64,000 nt of DNA, taken from assembly GCF_002157225.2 (NCBI RefSeq), contig NZ_CP020038.1, forward strand, positions 124,001 to 188,000, in the 5' to 3' direction. This document shows positions 37,596 through 47,768 of the stretch, one piece after another. The translations under genes were made by a program, and so were the position numbers. The DNA comes from Agarilytica rhodophyticola (GTDB lineage Bacteria > Pseudomonadota > Gammaproteobacteria > Pseudomonadales > Cellvibrionaceae). Each line of letters starts with the position of its first letter. Position 1 is the stretch's first letter. The notes beneath the pieces were generated by a model. That model searched no databases. It worked only from the letters and a program-made list of their open reading frames with translations, and had not been told where the DNA came from.

Positions 37596-40415
37596 GTGAA
37601 AAGAAATATCAAAAATACGAAGTGTTTTTTCAAGTTTCATAAATTAAGTTTAGCTGTCTCTACTTTAATATTTGCTAGTGTAGGTTTTCATTTTTCTGTC
37701 GATGCACAGGAAAAAGTAGAAGGAAAAAATAACCTTGAAAACAACTCAAAGTATATTAATACTTTGGGTTCGCAAGCTTTAATTAATGCCGATGGAACAT
37801 ATCAAATACGTATCGACGGCGATAAATTAAGTCGACCTAGAAAAACGGATAAGCTTATTCACCTACGTCGATCTGCTGCTTTTGATCCACTAGTTCCAAA
37901 TAAACTTCTAGTGCAGCAAACTCTTAATAGTCAGGTGCCAGAGATTTATTCTCGCGATGCTAATAATATAATCGATGCATATATCGTGCAATTTCACACG
38001 CAAGCACTGCCTAGTTATCAGAAATTGCTTACAGAGTTAGGTGTAGAAATTGTCAGTGCTCTCCCCCCTAATGCAGTTATCGCTTTGATGAATGGTAAAA
38101 CAAAAGCGGCAATTAGCAATATGGATTTTGTACGCGCTACTGCCGATTACCTGCCGAGTTACAAATTACAAGAAGGTTTGGAAAATGTTATTGCTTCGGA
38201 TAGCGGCAAAGCCCAGCTTTATTCCATAATGAGCGTGAGTAAAAAACACCGCTCCGAACTTGTTAAATATACGCAATCTATCGGCGGTATTATTTTAAAA
38301 GATGATTTTACAAATGCTTATGTCACAAGCCTCGAGGCAAAAAATGCGTCTAGTAGTAGATTTTCTGCGACTTTGACGCCGGCCCAATTATTAAAAGTCA
38401 GTAAAAGAGCCGAGACATTATTTATTGATTTGCGCGGCGAAGAAGGAGAAGATTTAGATCAAGTCCGTGAACGAGAAGAATTTAATTACGTTGAACAAAT
38501 AGCTGGCTATTGTGGTGAGGGTGTTGGGGTTGAAGTATATGATCGAGGTTATCGCCTCTCCCATCAAGAATTAACTAATCAAAATATTTTGGTGCGCAGT
38601 CCTGCAGCTTCTGGATCCGGAGGCCTAAATCACGGTACTGAGATTGCCGGTATTCTATATGCCGAAGGCATTAATATGAGTCCAGGGTTATTGAGTTGTG
38701 CTTCTCGCCCTATTGTCTTTTCTCGTTTTAGTGGTTTTCCCGGTAATAACCAGCCAACAGAATCCCAGCTACGTGGCCATCTGGCTGAGTTAGTCGACCC
38801 GAATGGGCCCTATCGTGCAGTGCTCCAAACGAGCAGTACAGACTATTCGCGTACGACGGAATACACCACGTGGTCGGCTGAATACGATGAAGTATTATTT
38901 GAGTTAGATCTTGTTAAATTGCAGTCACAAAGTAATGCCGGTAACCGCGACTCTCGCCCTGCGGCCTGGTCTAAAAATGTGGTATCTGTAGGTGGCTTTG
39001 ACACTGAAGGTACCGTTGATCGCAGCGATGATAATTGGGGTCGCGCAAGTATTGGTCCTGCTGCAGATAATCGTATCAAACCTGACTTAGCAGGCCAGTA
39101 TGGTGGTATCCGAACGATCGATGATGGTAGTAACACTGCCTATGGTGATTTTGGTGGCACCAGCGGAGCCACACCAACTGTGGCTGGTGCATTTGGCATT
39201 ATGTTTGAGATGTGGGCCGACGGTGTTTTTGATGGTGGGCCTGGCAAAAGACGAGATGTTTTTGATACACGTCCCCATGCTGCAACAGCAAAAGCACTCA
39301 TGATTCACAGTGCCTATCGATACGATTTTACTGGTGGAGACTCTGCTAATATGAGCCGAGTTCATCAAGGTTGGGGAGCTCCCGATTTAAGAAACCTATA
39401 CGACACTGCAAGGGATAATAGTTGGCGTTTGCCTATCTTGGTAGATGAAGGTGATATTGTTACACCAGGAGGAAGCAATAGTTACTCAATGACTATGAAT
39501 GGCAATGCCACTCTAAAAGCTACCATGGTCTATCGCGATCTGCGAGGCAACCCTGCTGCGGCTGTTCATAGAATTAATGACTTAAGTTTAAAAGTTACTA
39601 GCCCTTCCGGTACGGTGTACTGGGGGAATAATGGTTTACGCAACGGTAATCAGTCAACACCTGGTGGTAGCTCCAATACTATTGATACGGTAGAAAATGT
39701 ATTTGTGCAAAGAGCACAAGCAGGCACTTGGACAATTGAGGTGCTCGGTGATGACATTATTATGGATGGGCACACTGCGACTTCAGCTCTCGATGCGGTA
39801 TACGCCTTAGTAGCCACTGGTGGTTCCTCTGGCCCCACACCTTCTGTTACTCCTACTCCCACAGTAACACCGACGCCAACGCCTACTTGTACAGTGCAAC
39901 AAGGCTTTGAATCCGGTAGCGGTGGTTGGAGTAATTCAAGTGCTTCTAGCTGCTCCACTGGTAGTTATGTTGTTGCATCACCCACTGAAGAAAGTAGTGG
40001 AGGTGTCACTACACAAGTAGGCAATGCCAATAGCGGTGCTAATGCTTTCTTCACCGCTACTAATACATCGGCAGGTTCTAATGATGTGGATCTTGGCAAC
40101 TGTATCGCATCTTCACCTACCTACAGTGTCAACAGTAATTCTACTCTGTCTGTCGCTTACTTCCATGGTCAGCGTGATAATGGCGATGATGCAAGTGGTG
40201 ATTTTTTCCGATTAGAAGTGTCCACTGACGGCGGTAACACCTTTTCTAATTTGGTGAGCAATGGTGACAGTAGGTCAAATGCTGCATGGAATACAGTTAC
40301 TACCGCGATTCCTGCTGGTTCTAGTGTGGTGATGCGTATTCAATGTTCTGATGGATCTAATGCTGGTGATATTGTCGAATGTGGTATCGATGATGTAAAT
40401 ATTTGTCCCAATTAA
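37596..40415 (+). CDS. Secreted subtilisin-like (S8) serine protease with C-terminal extensions
   Basis: 939 residues from a GTG at 37596, chosen because GGGAG lies seven bases upstream and the signal peptide follows (basic KRNIKNTK, core LSLAVSTLIFASVGF, cleavage near DAQ). The catalytic triad is D316 (EVYDRGY), H346 (LNHGTEIAGI) and S523 (GTSGATP). A long N-terminal part (~40-290) looks like an inhibitor-type prodomain. After the protease comes a beta domain with convertase-like features (MVYRDLRGN..., AGTWTIEVLGDD), a Pro/Thr linker (PTPTVTPTPTPT) and a final ~165-residue domain with four cysteines (FESGSGGWSNSS..., DDVNICPN) that is MAM- or lectin-like. Extracellular protein degradation is the likely role. 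Confidence 0.9.
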   Translation: MKRNIKNTKCFFKFHKLSLAVSTLIFASVGFHFSVDAQEKVEGKNNLENNSKYINTLGSQALINADGTYQIRIDGDKLSRPRKTDKLIHLRRSAAFDPLVPNKLLVQQTLNSQVPEIYSRDANNIIDAYIVQFHTQALPSYQKLLTELGVEIVSALPPNAVIALMNGKTKAAISNMDFVRATADYLPSYKLQEGLENVIASDSGKAQLYSIMSVSKKHRSELVKYTQSIGGIILKDDFTNAYVTSLEAKNASSSRFSATLTPAQLLKVSKRAETLFIDLRGEEGEDLDQVREREEFNYVEQIAGYCGEGVGVEVYDRGYRLSHQELTNQNILVRSPAASGSGGLNHGTEIAGILYAEGINMSPGLLSCASRPIVFSRFSGFPGNNQPTESQLRGHLAELVDPNGPYRAVLQTSSTDYSRTTEYTTWSAEYDEVLFELDLVKLQSQSNAGNRDSRPAAWSKNVVSVGGFDTEGTVDRSDDNWGRASIGPAADNRIKPDLAGQYGGIRTIDDGSNTAYGDFGGTSGATPTVAGAFGIMFEMWADGVFDGGPGKRRDVFDTRPHAATAKALMIHSAYRYDFTGGDSANMSRVHQGWGAPDLRNLYDTARDNSWRLPILVDEGDIVTPGGSNSYSMTMNGNATLKATMVYRDLRGNPAAAVHRINDLSLKVTSPSGTVYWGNNGLRNGNQSTPGGSSNTIDTVENVFVQRAQAGTWTIEVLGDDIIMDGHTATSALDAVYALVATGGSSGPTPSVTPTPTVTPTPTPTCTVQQGFESGSGGWSNSSASSCSTGSYVVASPTEESSGGVTTQVGNANSGANAFFTATNTSAGSNDVDLGNCIASSPTYSVNSNSTLSVAYFHGQRDNGDDASGDFFRLEVSTDGGNTFSNLVSNGDSRSNAAWNTVTTAIPAGSSVVMRIQCSDGSNAGDIVECGIDDVNICPN

Positions 40416-40445
40416 TTCTTTCTAACACCTCTGTTAGTAATATTT

Positions 40446-40471
40446 GCGAGCCTTTTGGCTCGCTTTTTTTT
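40446..40471 (+). terminator. Rho-independent terminator of the subtilase gene
   Basis: GCGAGCC-TTTT-GGCTCGC perfect stem followed by eight T, 30 bases after the stop codon. Confidence 0.95.
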
Positions 40472-40509
40472 GGTGTAGTGCTGGCTACTAATTTATTGGA
40501 ATAATAAGC

Positions 40510-41448
40510 TCAAGACTCTGTTGCTTTTGCAACCTCTTCTATTACTTTTTCGGTGTTTTCATTTAGATAAGCAGCATATTTGCTAACACCTTGATAAATA
40601 TCGCTTATTCCTGCTTCAAATCCTTTTTCTTCTAGCATATAGTCAAAATACTCTGACTGTTTACCTGAAAAAATTTCTGAATGTTGGCAGGTCCGATGTT
40701 GTGTATGTTCTTTTCTATCGCCTTTATTAATCTCGCTCAGTACACTTTCAGCAATATCTGAGGCGACGCCTTGAGAAAATTTGTGAAGCAATGTGTGCAA
40801 TACCATTTGATTTCTATCGTGCAGCGATCGCTCGGTAATTCCGGAAGTTATTTGAGTCATATTTATAGATTGCTTGTGAAGCTGCACTTCTATCGCTTGT
40901 TCTGACTGGTTGATAAATGCTGGCTGGAAGACTATTTGGCCCTCTAACGTAGATACTTCAGTTAATACTTTACTAAGCGAGGGGCTTTCGGCTTGGATAT
41001 CCGGGTTTTTAACTAAATAATCTCCAAGCATCCGCACTAAATTTTTACCTTGAAATTTTCCACTGCCTAAATTTAGGTGGGCACCTTGAATCCCAACGAG
41101 TTGCTTATCTTTGTAGTAGCTGCTTCCTTTTAATGTTTGAATACCTGCACCTCCGATATGAAAAACCCCATGTATACCTAGTAGTTTCTCAACAGCATAA
41201 ACTATCGTGGGGTATGTCATATGAATTTTTGTAGTATTGACTATACGATTTTGAAAGTTAAAAAATTGATCTGCCTCTGAGTATGACGTTATTACAGGCG
41301 AATTAGGATTTATAGATGTTTCTGTTACGTTTTTGAAGCGCCTAGGTGAAATTCTTCGTTGTTTTATAGTTTTTATGTGTGGTTGTTTCTGAGACACTAG
41401 AATGCCAATACTATTAGGGATAACTCCGCCTGCTTTGGTAATGCCCAT
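40510..41448 (-). CDS. Orphan protein of unknown function
   Basis: 312 residues, no signal peptide or membrane span. AAGGAAG about seven bases before the ATG supports expression. N-terminal ~45 residues are basic and disordered (IKTIKQRRISPRRFKN). The rest is mixed alpha/beta, with a glycine-rich stretch (GIHGVFHIGGAGIQTLKGSS) and a C-terminal helical, acidic tail. No family recognised. A disordered basic N-terminus and lack of relatives would fit a secreted effector, like the 60-64 kb proteins, but that is speculation. Confidence 0.6.
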   Translation of the reverse strand: MGITKAGGVIPNSIGILVSQKQPHIKTIKQRRISPRRFKNVTETSINPNSPVITSYSEADQFFNFQNRIVNTTKIHMTYPTIVYAVEKLLGIHGVFHIGGAGIQTLKGSSYYKDKQLVGIQGAHLNLGSGKFQGKNLVRMLGDYLVKNPDIQAESPSLSKVLTEVSTLEGQIVFQPAFINQSEQAIEVQLHKQSINMTQITSGITERSLHDRNQMVLHTLLHKFSQGVASDIAESVLSEINKGDRKEHTQHRTCQHSEIFSGKQSEYFDYMLEEKGFEAGISDIYQGVSKYAAYLNENTEKVIEEVAKATES

Positions 41449-41693
41449 CTGTTTTTCTTCCTTAAATTTGTTGTCGAAACTTCACACAATTATAGAGACT
41501 AAACTAAGGTAGAAAACTTTTTTCTGGTAATTTTAATAGTTATTTTTTTACTATAATATTTAACTCGTATTAATGACTGAGGTGCGAACTCAAAAGTTTT
41601 CACATGTGTCGCTTTTATTCTTTAGTCGTCGCATTAAACAACTGACGACGGCATAGAAAATCAGAAGTAAAACGATAAACTTTTCTATAGTTG

Positions 41694-42923
41694 TTACATA
41701 AAAAACCAGTAGCTCACTAATATTGCAGTAGTAATGCCAACAATGTCAGCAAATAAACCGCAGGTTGCTGCGTGGCGAATGCGTTTTATACCAACAGCGC
41801 CAAAGTAAACCGCAATGACATAAAAGGTTGTTTCTGTACTACCTTGTATCGTTGCTGCAACTTGTGCTGGGAAAGAGTCTACGCCGTGAGTATTAATGGT
41901 TTCTATCATCATGGCTCGTGCACCAGAACCGCTTAATGGTTGCATCAATGCAGTGGGTAGCGCATCAACAAAAGCGGTATCGACATTTATTCCCTCCAGT
42001 AACCAACGTATACCACTAAGTAAGTAGTCTAGCATTCCACTTGCACGTAACACACCAATGGCTACAAGCATGGCGAGTAGGTAAGGTAAAATTGAGATCG
42101 CCACTGAAAATCCTTCTTTAGCGCCGTCGATAAAACTCTCGTAAACATTTATTTTCCTTATAGTCGCTACTACGATAAAAAGAATAATAATGCTAAATAA
42201 AAGAGTGTTGGCGATAAATGATGATGTTTGTGATAGCTGCTCAGGAGGGAGGCGAGATAAGTAGCTAATTAATATAAATAAAAACAGCCCCATGCCCGTA
42301 AAATAAACTGCCACTACACGGTCAAATATTTTTAATCCTTGCACCCATACAACCATAAGGAGGCCAAGTAAGGTTGAAGCACTTGTTGCTAACAATATAG
42401 GCAAAAATACGGCCGCAGGATCATTTGAACCTAATTGCGCGCGATACATCAAAATAGTGATAGGAAAAATTGTCACTGACGATGTATTTAATACCAAAAA
42501 AAGAATTTGCGGGTTAGATGCGGTATCTTTTTCTGCATTTATTTCTTGTAAGCTCTGCATAGCTTTTAAGCCAATAGGCGTGGCTGCATTATCTAGCCCC
42601 ATCATGTTGGCTGCCAAATTCATAGAGATGTGGCCTAAGGCAGGATGGCCAGCAGGAACATCTGGCATTAAGCGTCTGAAGAGTGGCGCCAACAATTTTG
42701 CCAGCTGCTCAACTAGGCCTGCTTGTTCAGCGACTTTTAACATGCCCATCCAGAAAGATAAAATCCCCACTAACCCCAAAGCAATATCGAATGATAATTT
42801 TGACATATCAAACATGGAGGTAACTAAATGGGTGAATACTTCTTTATCTCCATTAAAAAAATATTGCCCTAGGCCGGATAAAAATGCACAAATAAAAAAT
42901 GTCAGCCAAATCCAGTTGAGCAT
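41694..42923 (-). CDS. Nucleoside-recognition (SpmA/SpmB-like) membrane protein
   Basis: 409 residues with about ten hydrophobic segments. The N-terminal half matches SpmA (KLSFDIALGLVGILSFWMGMLKVAEQAGL, MNLAANMMGLDNAATPIGLKAMQSLQEIN) and the C-terminal half matches SpmB (YESFIDGAKEGFSVAISILPYLLAMLVAIGVLRASGMLDYLLSGI, QPLSGSGARAMM, QGSTETTFYVIAVYFGAVG). The two Gate domains are fused, as in many Gram-negative homologues. Substrate and role are unknown outside sporulation. It is transcribed away from the LysR gene's promoter, 36 bases after that gene's end, so the two could share a transcript. Confidence 0.88.
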   Translation of the reverse strand: MLNWIWLTFFICAFLSGLGQYFFNGDKEVFTHLVTSMFDMSKLSFDIALGLVGILSFWMGMLKVAEQAGLVEQLAKLLAPLFRRLMPDVPAGHPALGHISMNLAANMMGLDNAATPIGLKAMQSLQEINAEKDTASNPQILFLVLNTSSVTIFPITILMYRAQLGSNDPAAVFLPILLATSASTLLGLLMVVWVQGLKIFDRVVAVYFTGMGLFLFILISYLSRLPPEQLSQTSSFIANTLLFSIIILFIVVATIRKINVYESFIDGAKEGFSVAISILPYLLAMLVAIGVLRASGMLDYLLSGIRWLLEGINVDTAFVDALPTALMQPLSGSGARAMMIETINTHGVDSFPAQVAATIQGSTETTFYVIAVYFGAVGIKRIRHAATCGLFADIVGITTAILVSYWFFM

Positions 42924-42959
42924 AAGATTATTGTCTCTTCTTGTAATTACTCATTATGA

Positions 42960-43844
42960 CTATTGATATAGATAAGCTTTAATTTCATTAGCTAATACTC
43001 TTACCTTATGGGATAAATATTGGCGATGAGTAAATATAAGGTTAATGGGAAGTGGTGGCGGTAAATAAGACTCTAACACACTGTACAGGCGATCCGTTTT
43101 AATAAACGACTCCACTGCGAAGTCTGGTACATAACAAAAGCCAACATGGTGTTTGGCAAGGTTCGCAGCAGCAGCAGCGCCATTTGCGGTGATTAATGGT
43201 GATAACTTTACTTTTAAGGGGGAGTTGTTTTCATAAAATAGCCACTGCCTTCCCTGATTGCTATTGGTATCATGGATACAAGGGAGCTCGCTTAACTCTT
43301 GAGGATGCTGAGGCGATTTTATCCTATCCAGCGCTTGCGCGCTTGCACAACAACACATATTCACTTCACCGACTTTGATTGCAATGAGAGTAGAATCCGG
43401 CAGGTGGCCAATGCGAATGGCTGCATCGAAACCTTCTTCAACAAGGTCAACATAGCGATCAGTGAGAACAATATCTAAATTAAGTTGTGGGTGCTGCGTC
43501 ATCATTTTAGCAAGCACAGGGATTAGTTTTTGTTCGCCATAAGTTGTGGGTGCTGAAATTCGTAGTCTACCCACCAACTCTGTTTCCCTTTGCTTCAGGC
43601 TGGCTTCAAGACTGGTTATATTGTCGATAATTTGCTTACTCTGCAGATAATATGTTTTACCTGCTTGTGTGAAGTGAAGACTCCTGGTTGAGCGAGTGAT
43701 CAATCGGGTTTCCAGCAAATCCTCCAGGCGGGTGATATGAGTGCTCACCAGTGCCTTGGTTTTGCCTAGTATTCTTGCCGCCTTAGTCATCGAACCTTGC
43801 TCGTAGACAGCAATATAGGCCCGCATCATGTTGAGCTTATCCAC
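42960..43844 (-). CDS. LysR-family transcriptional regulator
   Basis: 294 residues from a GTG start. Winged helix at the N-terminus (MMRAYIAVYEQGSMTKAARILGKTKALVSTHITRLEDLLETRLITRSTR) and a LysR substrate-binding domain (LRISAPTTYGEQKLIPVLAKMM, VDLVEEGFDAAIRIGHLPDS). It is divergent from the DoxX gene with a 117-base AT-rich spacer, so it probably controls that gene. The coding start overlaps a TTATCCACA word that looks like a DnaA box but is part of the codons. Confidence 0.9.
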   Translation of the reverse strand: MDKLNMMRAYIAVYEQGSMTKAARILGKTKALVSTHITRLEDLLETRLITRSTRSLHFTQAGKTYYLQSKQIIDNITSLEASLKQRETELVGRLRISAPTTYGEQKLIPVLAKMMTQHPQLNLDIVLTDRYVDLVEEGFDAAIRIGHLPDSTLIAIKVGEVNMCCCASAQALDRIKSPQHPQELSELPCIHDTNSNQGRQWLFYENNSPLKVKLSPLITANGAAAAANLAKHHVGFCYVPDFAVESFIKTDRLYSVLESYLPPPLPINLIFTHRQYLSHKVRVLANEIKAYLYQ

Positions 43845-43961
43845 AATTATCTAATACTGTTTAATATTATTTAACAATGAGTTAACTAAAATGATTATTG
43901 TTTAATTATTAACTAAAAGCAATACTTCTCCTTCTTGCCTTAAACAAATCGGAGAATACTT

Positions 43962-44384
43962 ATGAATGCACAGACACGCCACGCAGCGGCGTTACTGCGT
44001 ATATCACTTGGTCTTGTTTATCTTTCTCATGGACTTCTTAAACTCATTGTCTTTACACCTGCCGGCACAGCAGGCTTTTTTGAATCACTGGGTCTGCCCT
44101 ACTTTTTGGCCCATTTTACAATATGGTTTGAAATCCTCGGTGGACTTGCACTGATACTGGGATTTAAAAGTACTCTTGTGGCAATAACGCTATTGCCGAT
44201 ACTTGTGGGGTCAATCTTATGGGTTCACGGTGCCAATGGCTGGGGTTTCAATAATGCGGGCGGTGGGTGGGAGTATCCAGCCTTTTTAATGGCTACTTCT
44301 CTCGCTGTTGCCCTACTTGGTAATGGTGCTTTTGCTGTTGAGTCGCTCAAGCCATTGCGATCAATATCACCAGCAAGTGCATAA
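43962..44384 (+). CDS. DoxX-family membrane protein
   Basis: 140 residues with four membrane helices. LLRISLGLVYLSHGLLKL, FFESLGLPYFLAHFTIWFEILGGLALILG and the final GWGFNNAGGGWEYPAFLMATSLAVALLG are DoxX signatures. Members are linked to redox stress and quinone or sulphur metabolism, with no single role. Divergent from a LysR gene, its likely regulator. GGAG lies about nine bases before the ATG. Confidence 0.88.
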   Translation: MNAQTRHAAALLRISLGLVYLSHGLLKLIVFTPAGTAGFFESLGLPYFLAHFTIWFEILGGLALILGFKSTLVAITLLPILVGSILWVHGANGWGFNNAGGGWEYPAFLMATSLAVALLGNGAFAVESLKPLRSISPASA

Positions 44385-44428
44385 CTCTATGCTGCAGTTA
44401 TTGATATGCTTTTACGGTTGGGCGTTAT

Positions 44429-44451
44429 AGTGGCTTAGTTAGTAAGCCACT
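44429..44451. terminator. Perfect hairpin between convergent DoxX and beta-galactosidase genes
   Basis: AGTGGCTTA-GTTAG-TAAGCCACT, a nine-pair stem that includes the stop codon of the beta-galactosidase gene. It lacks a T run, but its position between convergent stops suggests a bidirectional terminator. Confidence 0.55.
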
Positions 44452-46393
44452 GATAACTTACTGCCGGCAGCGTTACACCGTTCCAGCAGACGTCTGATTG
44501 ATTAAAGTTGCAAACTAACTTTCGAGTACCGCGTTGACTCACTCTCACACCGTCAGGCAGGTGCATATAGTCAAGCTCGGCTTTCTGTAAATTATGCACC
44601 AGCACTTTTTCTATCAGCTCCAAACTTAACGCGCCAACAACGGTGACTAAGCCATTCTGGTTTACTGCCGCCTGGCCGTCTAGTGGCCCGCCCTGATAAC
44701 ACCAAATGGGAGCGCCTGTTGTCGGTGCGTAGCCTTCACACCAGAGACTTGCCTCAATAGTAGAGCTGCTATTGTGCTCTTTAATGGTTTGCTTCAGTGT
44801 AGGTCGCAGAGAATCAAAGTTGGTTAGCTGACAGCCCACCAACGCCTCGATCTTCTCAAATTGCCCCTGTTCAGCTACCCGCCCGCTTTCATTACGAAAC
44901 GCGGTTCGAGGACCAAATACAAATAATCCCTTATGATATTTATTCAACGCTTCGGCGATCTCATCGGTCATCAAGGTTAACGCAGGGGCAACCACCAATT
45001 TATATTGCTTATCTGCCAACTGCCTTGGATGAATAATATCCACATCGACTCCCAATTTACGTAGAGCAGAATAAAACATCGTAAACTGGAGCCAATAGCT
45101 TAGATCCTTATTATGAGGTTGCTGATCGTAGGCCCATAAACTGTCGTAATCATGTAAAACGGCGACTTTTGCTTCGACAGGGGCTAATGGAAAATTAGAC
45201 GGATCTAATTCTGCTACCTCATGAAAGCCTCTATCAGGTTTACCGTTTTGATGTAACAGACCGGAGTGCATAATTTCTTGAGCCATATGACATGCTCGCC
45301 ATCGAAAATACATCAAAACATCTGCGCCGTGAGACCAAGCTTGTGCACTCCACAACTTCACTGCACCATCGGCAGGGAGCGGGTTGTATTGAGCCCAGTT
45401 TGCGTGGCCGCATTGCTGTTCCATTACCCAAAAACCAGTACCGCCCTTTAAGCCGCGATATAGATCATGGTGTAAGCTGACAAGATCGGGGTGGCCTGTA
45501 CGAGCATAGCTCGACTTCACTTCCTCAGACTCCCAGGTGGCAAAAAACTCCAACATGCCGACGGGGTAGCTGTCCCATGCAACAAAATCCAACTTTTCAC
45601 AGAGACGATACAGATCACTTTCGGCCGAAAATGTTACAAAGTTATGGGTAATAAAGCGTCCTGGAGACAATGCGCGTAACACATCGATTTGCAATATCTG
45701 AAACTGTTCAATCATAGCCGAACAAAAACGTTTGAAATCCAGTACCTGGGAGGGATTAGCTTGCCGAACGGCGGTCAGGTTAGGAGGTTCAATTTGATCC
45801 CACTCGTTGTAGGTTTGACTCCAGAAACTTGTTCCCCAAGCCTCATTCAAATTGTCTAAAGAACCATACTTTGTTCTTAGCCAGGCGGGAAACTCCGCAG
45901 CACTAGCGCCGCCATATGAGCATCCGGTTCCTTCATGGCCAAGTTCGTTATCTGTTTGCCAGCCAATCACCGCCGGGTGTTGACCGTACCTCTGTGCCAT
46001 CGCAGTGACAATACGTACACATTCCTTACGATAAATCGGGCTGGCGTGATCGTAGTGTCGCCGAGAACCAAATTTTTTAATCCTTCCTTGTTCATCTACC
46101 GGCAGGATTTCCGGATATTTCTGTATTAACCAAGCGGGAGGTGTTGCAGTAGGCGTGCACAATACAATTTTTAATCCTTGATCCGCGTAAATATTGATCG
46201 CCTCATCCAGCCATTGCCAATCGAACTTACCCTCGACAGGTTCAAGTTTGGTCCATGAAAATTCCGCCAGACGAACAATCGCCAGACCGATTTGTTTTTG
46301 CTGTTCACTGTGTTTGGGCCAGTCTTCAGCAGGAACATGTTCAGGGTAGTCACAAACGCCAAGAGTCAGATGGTCAGAAGAAAATGTATTCAT
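44435..46393 (-). CDS. GH42 family beta-galactosidase
   Basis: 652 residues. The TIM-barrel N-terminus has [18 protein letters not shown] and [20 protein letters not shown]. The acid/base is E150 in WQTDNELGH and the nucleophile is E325 in [10 protein letters not shown]. The trimerisation domain ([24 protein letters not shown]) and the C-terminal beta domain follow. No signal peptide, so it acts in the cytoplasm on imported galactosides. It is a single gene with no visible transporter or regulator partner, unusual for a sugar-use locus. Confidence 0.95.
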   Translation of the reverse strand: MNTFSSDHLTLGVCDYPEHVPAEDWPKHSEQQKQIGLAIVRLAEFSWTKLEPVEGKFDWQWLDEAINIYADQGLKIVLCTPTATPPAWLIQKYPEILPVDEQGRIKKFGSRRHYDHASPIYRKECVRIVTAMAQRYGQHPAVIGWQTDNELGHEGTGCSYGGASAAEFPAWLRTKYGSLDNLNEAWGTSFWSQTYNEWDQIEPPNLTAVRQANPSQVLDFKRFCSAMIEQFQILQIDVLRALSPGRFITHNFVTFSAESDLYRLCEKLDFVAWDSYPVGMLEFFATWESEEVKSSYARTGHPDLVSLHHDLYRGLKGGTGFWVMEQQCGHANWAQYNPLPADGAVKLWSAQAWSHGADVLMYFRWRACHMAQEIMHSGLLHQNGKPDRGFHEVAELDPSNFPLAPVEAKVAVLHDYDSLWAYDQQPHNKDLSYWLQFTMFYSALRKLGVDVDIIHPRQLADKQYKLVVAPALTLMTDEIAEALNKYHKGLFVFGPRTAFRNESGRVAEQGQFEKIEALVGCQLTNFDSLRPTLKQTIKEHNSSSTIEASLWCEGYAPTTGAPIWCYQGGPLDGQAAVNQNGLVTVVGALSLELIEKVLVHNLQKAELDYMHLPDGVRVSQRGTRKLVCNFNQSDVCWNGVTLPAVSYQWLTN

Positions 46394-46740
46394 GGTCTGA
46401 TTGATTTTTGAATAGAATAAATATGGGTGCCGACATTAATCATATAATAATACGAAATCAAGCATTATTACGCCAATAAGTTAAGAGACAAGAAGCAGCG
46501 GAAGACTTCAAAGTAAGCCTTATTTATGTAATGAGACTATCTACCAGCCTTGTCGAGATGTTTGCAGTTTTTAATTATAGACAAGAAAAGGTACTAGCAT
46601 TAAGTCAGATTATAGTATGCAATTTGCAGCAAAGTCGGCATCAGCCAATGCCCGAGGCACAGTCGTCCCGAGCTATTGGAGGAATTGTTGAGTATTGTTT
46701 ATAGTACCCTGTCAAAAGGCCATAGCCTAATAGATCGTTA
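46394..46740. other. Gene-free stretch between the biosynthetic island and the beta-galactosidase gene
   Basis: About 350 AT-rich bases. It carries the upstream region of the beta-galactosidase gene's neighbour end and the 3' end of the island; no terminator-grade hairpin, repeat or gene is visible. Confidence 0.35.
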
Positions 46741-47763
46741 CTAAAGTGCTAAAATGATTTTCCCAAATACATTTCTACTACGCAATTTATTTAACCCCAG
46801 CTCAAAATTGTCGATGGATACCACATCATCAATGACAGGTAGTAGTTTATCTTTGGACATCATTAATAAAGACTGCTCAACATTTTTGATAGCACTACCA
46901 AAAGAAGCAATAATTCTGATTTGTTTATTGTAAAGATGTAATAAGTTTGTTTCTGCAGTTACACCGCTAGTTGAACCACAAGTAACCAATCGTCCAGCCA
47001 TTTTTAAAGATAATAAGCTACCTGACCAAGTAGACGGGCCAATATGTTCAAATACAACATCGACGCCGTCTTTCTTGGTGTATTTTCTTACTTCCCGCTC
47101 AAATCGTTTCTCTTTGTAGTTAATGACAAAATCTGCCCCTAAATTATAAGCTTTTTGCTCTTTCTCCTTGCTACCTACCGTTGTAATAACAGTAGCACCT
47201 AAATGCTTCGCCATTAATATCGCAGTAGAACCAACACCACTTCCTCCGGCATGAACCAAAATAGTTTCACCCTTGAGTAATTTCGCATTGTCCATCAACA
47301 TATGGTGAACTGTTGCAAATGTTATTGGTGCGCATACTGCGGATTGATTGTCGAGATCGTCAGGAACTGGGATAACTAAATTAGCGGGAACGACGACCGT
47401 TTCGGATGCGAATCCGTCCAAATTAAAACCATAGATGCCCGCATTTTGAGTACATAGATTTTCTTTGCCTTTGAGGCACATATCACAATGGCCACATGCC
47501 TTAGCAGAATAAATGACAACACGTTTATTAAGTAACGCGCTATCTACATTGTCACCAAGGGATACAATAGTCCCTGCTGCTTCAGCGCCCACAACTATGG
47601 GCAGTTGCCGTTGTGCAAAGGCCATTCCCCTGTAAGAAAATAAATCTAAGTGGTTCAGTGCAATATGTGAAATTTTAACCTTTACTGTGTTTTTTGAGGG
47701 TACTTGTTCTTCAATATCATCCCACTGTAGAGCCTCATTTTTATGTAATCTTAACGCTTTCAT
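46741..47763 (-). CDS. Zinc-type alcohol dehydrogenase / enoyl reductase-like MDR protein
   Basis: 340 residues from the ATG at 47763; an ATG two codons earlier (47769) overlaps the previous stop as TAATG. Structural zinc cysteines C90, C93, C96, C104 (CGHCDMCLKGKENLC) and the cofactor loop HAGGSGVGSTAILMAKHLGA are present. The usual catalytic GHE is replaced by GAEAAG, so it may lack the catalytic zinc and work more like a quinone-oxidoreductase or enoyl reductase. In rhizobia an Adh follows acpXL-fabZ-fabF2-fabF1 in the same place; its proposed role is in processing the very-long-chain fatty acid. Last gene of the 14-gene island. Confidence 0.85.
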   Translation of the reverse strand: MKALRLHKNEALQWDDIEEQVPSKNTVKVKISHIALNHLDLFSYRGMAFAQRQLPIVVGAEAAGTIVSLGDNVDSALLNKRVVIYSAKACGHCDMCLKGKENLCTQNAGIYGFNLDGFASETVVVPANLVIPVPDDLDNQSAVCAPITFATVHHMLMDNAKLLKGETILVHAGGSGVGSTAILMAKHLGATVITTVGSKEKEQKAYNLGADFVINYKEKRFEREVRKYTKKDGVDVVFEHIGPSTWSGSLLSLKMAGRLVTCGSTSGVTAETNLLHLYNKQIRIIASFGSAIKNVEQSLLMMSKDKLLPVIDDVVSIDNFELGLNKLRSRNVFGKIILAL

Positions 47764-47768
47764 AAACA

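Noticed and set aside
43836-43846. TTATCCACA, a DnaA-box word, suggesting an origin near the atp genes
   Set aside because: It coincides with the first codons of the LysR gene (GTG GAT AAG), stands alone, and there is no box cluster or AT-rich unwinding region.
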